Below, in pieces: positions 14,844-20,834 of a DNA stretch of 20,834 bases (positions are counted from its first letter, which is position 1; every line of letters starts with the position of its first letter). Source of the DNA: Promethearchaeota archaeon (GTDB lineage: Archaea; Asgardarchaeota; Lokiarchaeia; Sigynarchaeales; SOKP01). The DNA lies in contig JAEOTJ010000186.1 in assembly GCA_016839905.1 (NCBI GenBank), positions 1 to 20,834 on the forward strand, given 5' to 3'. The position numbers and the translations under genes were made by a program. The notes under the pieces are model-generated. The model saw only the letters and a program-made list of their open reading frames with translations. It had not been told where the DNA came from and made no database searches.

Positions 14844-16202
14844 TTAGGCTTTTTTTTTAAACTTCTGAAGTCCTTCACTAGTTTTTTGTAATACTTTTTT
14901 CACATCTTTTTTGACCGTTTCACCAGTTTTTTGACCCACTCTTCCAACTTGAATCATTATCCATTCGGGGGTGCCCACTCCTCCAGATTCCATCCAATAA
15001 TACATTGAAAATCCAAGAATACCTGCAAATGCTATCATTACAAAAGGAAAGACTACAATATTAAAAGCTCCTATGAAAAATGGAAGAAATAAATAATGAA
15101 TTAAGAAAAGGCTTAAGGAAACTTTTCCATAATATTGTATCATGCAAGTAAAATGATTGCGTATTTTCCTAATATCAATGAGATAGAAGCACAGTGCGAT
15201 AATTAAAAGTGCTGCTCCCAAGTTATAATACATGCTTGATGTCGTGCCTCTTATCAGGAAAAGGGGTAATCCCTGAAATTGATAATATTTCTGTTGATTC
15301 ATAATTTCTAATAATTTAAGATGTTCATATTCCTCTAAAGTCATACTTGGAAATGAAACAGGTCCTCCTGGAACTTGTATGGCCCATCCAGGATTAGGAA
15401 AAGGAAAAAAGATTCCCATTCCAACAAGTATAAGACCCCAAATTAGAAAGATATAGAATAATTTTAGATATGCATCTTCTGTTCCTTTATCCATCGCTTC
15501 ATATAGGAATTCTCCAAAGATGGTTGAAATAAAACAAACTGCAACCCAAGGAAAAAAAGTTACTTGAGGAGCAGGAGAGATAATAAGGTAATGTAAAAAT
15601 TCTAAAAAGATATCAGAATCCTTACCTAAATATATTACTTCCCTAATTGATTCTGAATATTGAATTATACCAACTCCAATCACAGCACGTGTGGTTTTAC
15701 CTAACTTTAAAGCATAATAAGAAAATATTTGTGAAAATCCTATAAACATTAATATATTCCAGCCCCAGAGATTATATGGAAATGAATAACCTTCTCTAGT
15801 TGTTCCAATGGCAATCAAATTATAGGGAATTGCAATGGCTATAATCATTAGACCTCTTGAGAATATTCTATTTCGAATGACATTATCCGGAAGCTTTCCT
15901 TGCTTTCTTTTTACACTAAAAATAACGCTTAATGCAGAAAGAAAAACGAAAAGTGAAGGGCCCAGAATATCCAGGGCGATAAAAACCATCCCATAAAGAT
16001 AAATCCAATCTGAATCAAACCATACACTAGAACAATGAGCTAATATAATCATAATTATGGCAAAACCTTTAACGAAATCAATCGAACCAATCCTCCTTGG
16101 TGAGGCATAATCTCTCATATCTTCAATGGGGATTTCCTCACGCAAGTAATTTAATAAAGTCGGAGATTCTGTTTTTCCTTTTTCAGTATTTTCTACAGAC
16201 AT
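14844..16202 (-). CDS. DUF1624/HGSNAT-like membrane acyltransferase
   Basis: The 452-residue polytopic membrane protein begins with a soluble 35 residues. R36-R-I-G-S-I-D-F-V-K-G-F-A-I-I-M-I-I-L-A-H follows, the hallmark start of the DUF1624/heparan-glucosaminide N-acetyltransferase catalytic family and of acyltransferase-3-like proteins, with the conserved His at the end. About ten hydrophobic helices follow. The C-terminal 38 residues are Lys-rich and amphipathic, probably lying on the cytosolic face. Such proteins transfer acetyl groups across the membrane to sugars. The acceptor here is unknown; surface glycans or glycolipids are likely. It is transcribed in the same direction as the GTPase gene, but 193 bases apart, so linkage is uncertain. 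Confidence 0.8.
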   Translation of the reverse strand: MSVENTEKGKTESPTLLNYLREEIPIEDMRDYASPRRIGSIDFVKGFAIIMIILAHCSSVWFDSDWIYLYGMVFIALDILGPSLFVFLSALSVIFSVKRKQGKLPDNVIRNRIFSRGLMIIAIAIPYNLIAIGTTREGYSFPYNLWGWNILMFIGFSQIFSYYALKLGKTTRAVIGVGIIQYSESIREVIYLGKDSDIFLEFLHYLIISPAPQVTFFPWVAVCFISTIFGEFLYEAMDKGTEDAYLKLFYIFLIWGLILVGMGIFFPFPNPGWAIQVPGGPVSFPSMTLEEYEHLKLLEIMNQQKYYQFQGLPLFLIRGTTSSMYYNLGAALLIIALCFYLIDIRKIRNHFTCMIQYYGKVSLSLFLIHYLFLPFFIGAFNIVVFPFVMIAFAGILGFSMYYWMESGGVGTPEWIMIQVGRVGQKTGETVKKDVKKVLQKTSEGLQKFKKKA

Positions 16203-16227
16203 GATAATTATGATTAATAATAAAGCA

Positions 16228-16240
16228 TATTTATTTAAAA
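16228..16240 (-). promoter_or_regulatory. Candidate TATA box for the DUF1624 gene
   Basis: On the minus strand TTTTAAATAAATA lies about 26-38 bases before the ATG at 16202. This would give a leader of only a few bases. No strong ribosome site is seen, consistent with a nearly leaderless mRNA. Confidence 0.4.
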
Positions 16241-16330
16241 AGTCTAAAAAAAAATTAATATGTTTTCAATTTATTCTCTTCATATATATGAAATTATAAA
16301 AATGATAATTTTAAATCAATTTTGGGAATT

Positions 16331-16768
16331 ATGGATAAAAAAAAATTTGTAGATTATAGTTTATTTGGAATAATTGGCTCTATACTCATGATTATCTCCA
16401 TGTTCTTACCTTGGATTAATAAACAATCTCTATTTGATGTTTATTTAATCATTACATTTGTGAATATAGAAGATTCATTTTTATTTTTATTTCCATTAAT
16501 AAGCGGGACTATATGCTTAATAGGATGTGGGATAATAATTTATGATAATACATTTAAAATTAATTCTGTAATAATAAAAGTCATTGGATTAGGTTTTCTT
16601 CTTTCATTTTTCTTTTATTATATTCCTTATGAGAGAGATTTTCTTCCAAATGCTGAAATCGGAATTTATATTTGTATTATAGGATTTCTCTTAAACTTAT
16701 TTGAAGTAATTTATACACTATTAAGAATAGGAAATGAACGAGAACAAGTTAAAAGGGAAGGGAATTAA
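16331..16768 (+). CDS. Small four-TM membrane protein of unknown function
   Basis: ATG 16331 gives a 145-residue protein (M-D-K-K-K-F-V-D-Y-S); a TTG at 16322 would add three residues. Four hydrophobic helices are visible, with loops rich in aromatic and acidic residues. The short tail is basic (R-E-Q-V-K-R-E-G-N). The first helix carries F-L-P-W-I, seen in small archaeal four-helix proteins of unknown function. It is immediately upstream of, and probably translationally coupled to, the winged-helix membrane protein whose frame begins near its stop codon. Together they may form a membrane sensor and regulator pair; this is inferred from position alone. Confidence 0.65.
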   Translation: MDKKKFVDYSLFGIIGSILMIISMFLPWINKQSLFDVYLIITFVNIEDSFLFLFPLISGTICLIGCGIIIYDNTFKINSVIIKVIGLGFLLSFFFYYIPYERDFLPNAEIGIYICIIGFLLNLFEVIYTLLRIGNEREQVKREGN

Positions 16769-16770
16769 TT

Positions 16771-17664
16771 ATTAACGAAAAAAAGAAAGATAAACAAGGA
16801 AAGATCATTACTGAGGATATCGAAGCTAGTTTTTATTATGCCTTAAGCCATAAAATCCGCAGAAAAATCATTAATATTATTGGAGATAATGGATATTCTT
16901 CCTTTACCAGATTTAAAAAAGAACTTGGTGTAAGCACGGGCACGATATATCACCATTTAGAAAACTTATCTAATTTAATTGAACAAAAGAAAGATAAAAA
17001 ATATTATTTAACAGATTTAGGAGAACACGCATATAAATCGTTAAAAAAAAATATATCAGACACATTTAAAACTTCTAATATTTCTAATCGAGAATTTAAA
17101 TCACCTCTTTTAAAAAGTTTCATGTTTTTAACACCTAATTGCTTGATATCATTTAAAAAAAAAGATAAATTATATATTATTCTAATTTCAATCATTATTA
17201 TTACTTTAGGAGGTTTATTTTGTGCAATAACAGGATTTATTCCCTTTATTTTACTTTTTCTTGATTTTGCAGAAATATCTAATGAAATAGCTTTAATTAC
17301 TCGAATCTTTCTCTTCCTATTATTTTTTCTTAACTATGGGATCTTTTATTTAATAATTGAAGGAATGGTTAGATTAATTTACAATAAAAAAGAGAATTCA
17401 TTGAATTTTTTTATATCTTTTGGTATAGTAATGGCCCCAATGGTAATTTATTTAGGATTACATGTAATATGGTTCGAATTAATGGATATTCTCTTTATAG
17501 GAATTCTGGATCGAATTTTGCTAATCTTTTTTCAAGTATGGTCGTTATGGTTATTAATCTATAATCTTAGCATTAATAAAGAACTAGAATTAGAAAATGG
17601 ATTAATAATCTCATTATTACTCCATTATGGTTCATTTTCTATAATTCTATTTACTTTAATCTAA
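16771..17664 (+). CDS. Winged-helix regulator fused to multi-TM (Yip1-like?) domain, probable ATT start
   Basis: An ATG at 17122 would give only the membrane part. The same frame is open back to 16753 and encodes an ArsR-like winged helix: S-F-Y-Y-A-L-S-H-K-I-R-R-K-I-I-N-I-I, then F-K-K-E-L-G-V-S-T-G-T-I-Y-H-H-L-E-N-L, then the wing K-D-K-K-Y-Y-L-T-D-L-G. No ATG, GTG or TTG occurs before it. ATT at 16768 or 16771 lies 4-7 bases after AAGGGA, so ATT initiation, coupled to the preceding stop, is the simplest reading. The C-terminal 180 residues have five or six hydrophobic helices, with A-P-M-V-I-Y-L-G-L and V-W-S-L-W-L-L-I-Y-N-L-S resembling Yip1-domain proteins. The stop overlaps the convergent ligase gene by 14 bases. 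The HTH is certain, the Yip1 likeness tentative. Confidence 0.72.
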   Translation: MNEKKKDKQGKIITEDIEASFYYALSHKIRRKIINIIGDNGYSSFTRFKKELGVSTGTIYHHLENLSNLIEQKKDKKYYLTDLGEHAYKSLKKNISDTFKTSNISNREFKSPLLKSFMFLTPNCLISFKKKDKLYIILISIIIITLGGLFCAITGFIPFILLFLDFAEISNEIALITRIFLFLLFFLNYGIFYLIIEGMVRLIYNKKENSLNFFISFGIVMAPMVIYLGLHVIWFELMDILFIGILDRILLIFFQVWSLWLLIYNLSINKELELENGLIISLLLHYGSFSIILFTLI

Positions 17665-18970
17665 AATTAAATTTTTTTAAGGTTTTTCCAATTATATCTA
17701 ATCTTTTTAGCGAGGAATTATAATCTTTTGTCACTGTAGCTAAGAAGCATGAGAATTTTAGTTCCTTATCCTTTTCAGAAAGACCTAATGAAATTGGTGG
17801 CGTTATAAATTCAGGTATTTCTTCTATTAGCTTAGGAATTATATCTTCATTTAATTCTTTTAACGTATTTTTTCCTTTATAATCTAATTCCCATCTTGAA
17901 AATACTGAATAATTTTCAAATTCTATAGCTTTAGATTTGAGATTATTCAATTTTGATTCTAAAATTAATTTCGCGGGATTTACATTAATAACTTTTCTAA
18001 TTCCTATATATGATGTAGTTAATCTTGGATTTATCTCTATAAAGTAGATCGTTTTATCATCTTTTCTTATAAAATCCACGCCGAAATAACCATTAAATTT
18101 TGGTAGATGAATTTTTTTGATATCAGATTCTAATTCATCAATTATTACCTCATAATTTACTAAAGGTATAGGCGTAATTCCTCCAAGATATTCAGAACCT
18201 TTTTTTAAATCTTTAATGAAAATATTTTGATAATTTATACCTATAATGATAGGATTCTCAGCTTGTTTGTTTTCATTTATTTTAGTCCCTATTAATGAAA
18301 TACTTAAATCTTCCCCTTCAATAAATTCTTGAAGGATATACCTTCTTTTAAAATCTATTTGATCATTTTTTTCTTGGAAAAAAGCAGAGATTTGATCTTC
18401 AGTTTCAAAATAATAGATAGATTCTGCTCCAATCCCATCATCAGGTTTTATTATAATTGGACAATTGAAGTTTTTAAATTTTTTTATAATAAACTCAATA
18501 TCCAATACCTGTTTTTTAAAAGGAATAAGAAATGTTCTTGGAGTTTTAATTTCGTTGCTTTTAAAAAATTCATGAGTAAGAATTTTAGAAGTTGCAAGTT
18601 CAATCCCTTCTAAATCTATACTCAAGAGTATTTTTTTATTATCTTTTACTATTTTTGTTAGATTATACAAAATATTTGAAAATTCTGGTGCGATAATAAA
18701 GCAATATTTACATTCTCTTACTAATCCTTTAAAGAAATTCAAATAATGGTCATCGGAATTTACATTTATTATCTTATCTGCCTGCAAGAAGTGTGAAAGA
18801 AAAGTAATTCTATGATCTAATAAAGTCCTTACATTAAAATTTAAAGCTTTAAAATCCGAAATTATTGACTTTAACATTCCAAAACCTTCACAAAATAATG
18901 AAGAAGGTATTTCTTCTTTATTAAATCCCCCTCCTGCGATAAATTCGAAAATAAATATAGTTTCATTCAT
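17651..18970 (-). CDS. ATP-grasp ligase, COG1821/MfnD-like
   Basis: The 439-residue protein begins F-I-F-E-F-I-A-G-G-G-F, then L-F-C-E-G-F-G-M-L and L-D-H-R, the N-terminal pattern of the ATP-grasp group that includes tyramine-glutamate ligase MfnD of methanofuran synthesis. ATP-grasp features follow: P171-I-I-I-K-P-D-D-G-I-G-A-E-S (ATP lysine and glycine loop), Y211-I-L-Q-E-F-I-E-G-E-D (hinge acids) and F310-I-E-I-N-P-R (metal ligands E312 and N314). The C-terminal 95 residues extend beyond the grasp domain. If it is MfnD, it fits an archaeal C1 pathway using methanofuran, but no other pathway gene is here, so the substrate stays open. The start lies in a tandem repeat with two upstream mini-ORFs. 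Confidence 0.72.
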   Translation of the reverse strand: MNETIFIFEFIAGGGFNKEEIPSSLFCEGFGMLKSIISDFKALNFNVRTLLDHRITFLSHFLQADKIINVNSDDHYLNFFKGLVRECKYCFIIAPEFSNILYNLTKIVKDNKKILLSIDLEGIELATSKILTHEFFKSNEIKTPRTFLIPFKKQVLDIEFIIKKFKNFNCPIIIKPDDGIGAESIYYFETEDQISAFFQEKNDQIDFKRRYILQEFIEGEDLSISLIGTKINENKQAENPIIIGINYQNIFIKDLKKGSEYLGGITPIPLVNYEVIIDELESDIKKIHLPKFNGYFGVDFIRKDDKTIYFIEINPRLTTSYIGIRKVINVNPAKLILESKLNNLKSKAIEFENYSVFSRWELDYKGKNTLKELNEDIIPKLIEEIPEFITPPISLGLSEKDKELKFSCFLATVTKDYNSSLKRLDIIGKTLKKFNFRLK

Positions 18971-19002
18971 ATAGTTTCATTCATACAGTTTCATTCATAT
19001 AG
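18961..19002 (-). repeat. 14-bp tandem triplication carrying the ligase start codon
   Basis: Three copies of TTTCATTCATATAG (the middle one with a C for T) fill this stretch. On the minus strand each copy holds ATGAATGAAAC, giving ATGs at 18998, 18984 and 18970. The first two open five-codon frames that end in TGA overlapping the next ATG as ATGA; the third opens the ligase. Identity is near perfect, so the expansion is recent. Confidence 0.9.
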
Positions 19003-19081
19003 TTTACTTTATCAATTAAATTTAATACAAAATAATGATTTAGCCTATTAACATAAATTTAATATAAAAATAGGTATTATC

Positions 19082-20311
19082 ATGCCATTTTTTGACGAAA
19101 GTACAATGCAAAGAATTCGTTTTCTTCACTTTAAAATTAAACATCTTGAGGACGCATTAGATAAGGAAGAAGAAAATTTCTCTATTGATGATCTTAATCT
19201 TGTTTTAGAATACACGATGATTTTGAATATTAATTATCAAAACCAAAATCATAAAAAGATTTTAAGCAATTTAGATATAACCACTTCTTTTTATGATCCT
19301 AAGGAAAAAAAAGATATTGAAGTAACTGATTTAATATTTGAATGTGCTCGTTCATTAAACATATTGGCGAGAGCCTACGCTCAACTTTCTGAGAATTTTG
19401 AAGAAGAGGAAGAATGGGATAATGCAATAATCTCAATGGTTGAGAGTAGTAAAATATATAAAGTTGCAGCATATTTTAGTGCCTCCGCGGTATATCAAAA
19501 AAATAAAGGAATTATTTTGGATGCTGAGAGTCTTGAATTGAATTCGGAAGAAGCTAGAGGTTGGGCACAAAGTATTGCCGCAATTAGAGAAGAAAATAAT
19601 AATAACTTGTATTTTGCCTCAAAATTATATTCTGGATTATCAGCAATTTCAAAGAGAATTTTTTATTTAAGAAATCATAGAGAAAAGAAAAAACAACAGT
19701 TAAGAGCACAATTTCATTTTGATATGGGAAAAGCTTGTCTTTTAAAAGCTAAAGCATCATTAGAGTCTTCTATTGTATCAATAAATAAAGAAAAAGTTAA
19801 AAAAATTCAACAAAAAGCTAATTTCTACTTAATAAAAGCTAAAGAAATTTGGGAGGGAATGCTGAAAAATATAAAAGAATTATCCAATGAAGAAATAGAT
19901 AATATAGATATTAATATAATTGTAGTGAATGAAATTTTAAGAGAGAATGATGTTGAAGAATTAGATTATATAGATATAAAAAAAATCCAAGATCCCGAAC
20001 CAGTTATTATTGTTCCCGAAAATTTAGCTCCGTTTGTACCAAAATCAACAATTTATTTGACTAAATTTGTTCCAAAGGATTTAAATGTAAAACGTTTCAA
20101 TAATTTTAAAGGAAAAAAGATTGATATAAAAATTCCTTATAGTAAAAAGGAGCGCATGCGTGATAAGCGTGCTGGAACGATCCGCACGATCAACGAGTTA
20201 AAGATATTAAAGAAAAACAACGAAATCGATGCTGAAAAGTATGCTGAACTAATGGATAAGTATTCTACTAAACTTCAAATGATCGAAACTGGATTAAAAA
20301 AAATAAAATAA
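19082..20311 (+). CDS. Helical protein of unknown function, possible BRO1/TPR-like repeat fold
   Basis: The 409-residue soluble protein is almost all alpha-helical through residue 265. Helical pairs at about 82-135 (E-C-A-R-S-L-N-I-L-A-R-A-Y-A-Q-L-S, then W-D-N-A-I-I-S-M-V-E-S-S-K-I-Y) and 155-230 (A-R-G-W-A-Q-S-I-A-A-I, A-S-K-L-Y-S-G-L, H-F-D-M-G-K-A-C-L-L-K-A-K-A-S) are spaced like those of BRO1 domains, which bind ESCRT-III proteins in eukaryotes; a TPR-like fold is the alternative. Residues 300-350 are Pro- and Lys-rich. The last 45 residues form a short helical hairpin like SHOCT tails (I-N-E-L-K-I-L-K-K-N-N-E-I-D-A-E-K-Y). No TM or signal is seen. The DNA of the tail is richer in G and C than the rest. 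Confidence 0.5.
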   Translation: MPFFDESTMQRIRFLHFKIKHLEDALDKEEENFSIDDLNLVLEYTMILNINYQNQNHKKILSNLDITTSFYDPKEKKDIEVTDLIFECARSLNILARAYAQLSENFEEEEEWDNAIISMVESSKIYKVAAYFSASAVYQKNKGIILDAESLELNSEEARGWAQSIAAIREENNNNLYFASKLYSGLSAISKRIFYLRNHREKKKQQLRAQFHFDMGKACLLKAKASLESSIVSINKEKVKKIQQKANFYLIKAKEIWEGMLKNIKELSNEEIDNIDINIIVVNEILRENDVEELDYIDIKKIQDPEPVIIVPENLAPFVPKSTIYLTKFVPKDLNVKRFNNFKGKKIDIKIPYSKKERMRDKRAGTIRTINELKILKKNNEIDAEKYAELMDKYSTKLQMIETGLKKIK

Positions 20312-20374
20312 TTTAACCTTTTTAGCCAACTATATCTTTTACGATTATTTTTTTATTATAATTACTCAAGAAAA

Positions 20375-20394
20375 CACTCCCATTTATGGGAGTG
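20375..20394. repeat. Perfect hairpin at the element left end
   Basis: CACTCCCA and TGGGAGTG form an 8-bp perfect stem around a TTTA loop. Y1 transposases of IS200/IS605 elements bind such subterminal hairpins. It lies 101 bases before the TnpB start. A Rho-independent-like terminator of the previous gene is less likely because no T-run follows. Confidence 0.8.
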
Positions 20395-20494
20395 ATGAAT
20401 TGAGCCTCATTCAAGTAGTCACGCTTTTTAAAAAAATCAGAAATCAGTCGCACTGTAAGGCATTTAAACGATGGTTTCTTCTTTTACCAAGTAG

Positions 20495-20834
20495 ATGATT
20501 AAAGCTATAAACGTCCGTATATACCCGAACAAGATGCAACAGATCCTAATCCACAAAACGATAGGATGCAGTCGGTTCGTATATAATCAGATGTTAAACG
20601 AGAGAAAGCAAGTCTATGAGAACTTAAAGAACGATAAAGAAGCCCTTAAGAATTACGCCTACAAAACCGAGAAACAGTACAAGGTCGAGTTCCCGTTCCT
20701 GAAAGAAGCAGATTCCATTGCTTTGCAATCTTCGAGGGAACACCTGTTTGAGGCGTACCAGAGATTTTTTAACGGTCTAAAGAACGGACGGAAGGTGGGC
20801 TTTCCAAGATTTAAATCTAAGAAGGGAAAGGAAA
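20495..20834 (+). CDS. tnpB: RNA-guided nuclease TnpB, N-terminal part (cut by window edge)
   Basis: The frame from ATG 20495 is open to the window end, giving 113 residues. M-I-K-A-I-N-V-R-I-Y-P-N-K-M-Q-Q, then T-I-G-C-S-R-F-V-Y-N-Q-M-L, then F-P-F-L-K-E-A-D-S-I-A-L-Q, and finally G-F-P-R-F-K-S-K are the N-terminal signatures of TnpB/OrfB (OrfB_IS605 N-terminal domain). TnpB proteins are RNA-guided DNA endonucleases, ancestors of Cas12. The RuvC and zinc parts would lie beyond the edge, so activity cannot be judged. Codons such as CCG, GTC, CTG, AAC and CGG contrast with the AT-biased neighbours, which supports recent transfer. Confidence 0.93.
   Translation, partial: MIKAINVRIYPNKMQQILIHKTIGCSRFVYNQMLNERKQVYENLKNDKEALKNYAYKTEKQYKVEFPFLKEADSIALQSSREHLFEAYQRFFNGLKNGRKVGFPRFKSKKGKE

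Larger units (their letters stand above)
20362..20834 (+). mobile_element. Left part of an IS200/IS605-family (IS1341-like) element
   Basis: A TnpB gene runs off the right edge, and a perfect hairpin lies 100-120 bases before it, as in left ends of IS200/IS605 elements. No TnpA gene is seen between hairpin and TnpB, so this is a solo-TnpB type unless TnpA lies beyond the window. TTAC at 20362-20365 beside the hairpin could be a target-site remnant like that of IS608, but four bases are weak evidence. The base composition of the element is visibly richer in G and C than its neighbours. Confidence 0.75.

Noticed and set aside
16739..16771. Programmed -1 frameshift joining the 4-TM and winged-helix genes
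   Set aside because: The zero-frame codons GTT-AAA-AGG-GAA do not form a canonical X-XXY-YYZ slippery heptamer; kept only as a second explanation to ATT initiation.
17122..17664. Membrane protein starting at ATG 17122 as the full gene
   Set aside because: The same frame upstream encodes an unmistakable winged helix, so this ATG is internal.
20375..20394. Hairpin as a Rho-independent terminator of the helical protein gene
   Set aside because: No T-run follows the stem, and its place before TnpB fits an IS200/IS605 left end better.

Overview
The window reads as AT-rich archaeal chromosome, most likely from an Asgard archaeon of the Lokiarchaeia type. This is inferred from gene content, because no rRNA is present. 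Archaeal markers are an archaeal-type threonyl-tRNA synthetase, an O-phosphoseryl-tRNA(Cys) synthetase (SepRS), a CTP-dependent riboflavin kinase with its partner FAD synthase, a translin/TRAX-type RNase and a CDP-alcohol phosphatidyltransferase. Asgard-like features are a Ras/Rab/Arf-like small GTPase, two longin/roadblock-like proteins, a candidate gelsolin-like domain on a four-helix membrane anchor, and a helical protein that may be BRO1-like.

Layout. 1-250: 24-bp tandem repeats, open in one frame, ending at a T-run. 390-860: longin-like small protein. 1174-2508: a membrane protein joining a bacterial-type PH domain to an XRE helix-turn-helix, then a stand-alone XRE regulator. 2539-4211 (minus): pirin and a sugar-phosphate nucleotidyltransferase that appears to start at CTG. 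4349-5083: longin-like domain fused to a winged helix. 5088-6359 (minus): GHMP-family kinase and a small basic protein. 6485-7916: gelsolin-like/4-TM protein and a CDP-alcohol phosphatidyltransferase, one base apart. 7960-11327 (minus): tight four-gene run translin, SepRS, FAD synthase, riboflavin kinase. 11386-14099: ThrRS and a HAD hydrolase. 14123-16202 (minus): small GTPase and a DUF1624/HGSNAT-like membrane acyltransferase. 16331-17664: small 4-TM protein and a winged-helix/multi-TM (Yip1-like?) protein without an ATG, GTG or TTG start for its N-terminal domain. 17651-18970 (minus): ATP-grasp ligase resembling tyramine-glutamate ligase MfnD. 19082-20311: helical protein of unknown role. 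20362-20834: left part of an IS200/IS605-type element with a TnpB gene cut by the window edge.

How the genes work together. The translin-SepRS-ribL-ribK run combines RNA processing, Cys-tRNA formation and flavin cofactor synthesis, and it is divergent from ThrS. The nucleotidyltransferase and GHMP kinase could form a sugar activation pair. The most unusual theme is that three separate genes join a DNA-binding helix-turn-helix to a membrane or trafficking-type domain (PH, longin, multi-TM/Yip1-like). This suggests membrane- or GTPase-linked transcription control. No tRNA, rRNA or CRISPR array was seen.
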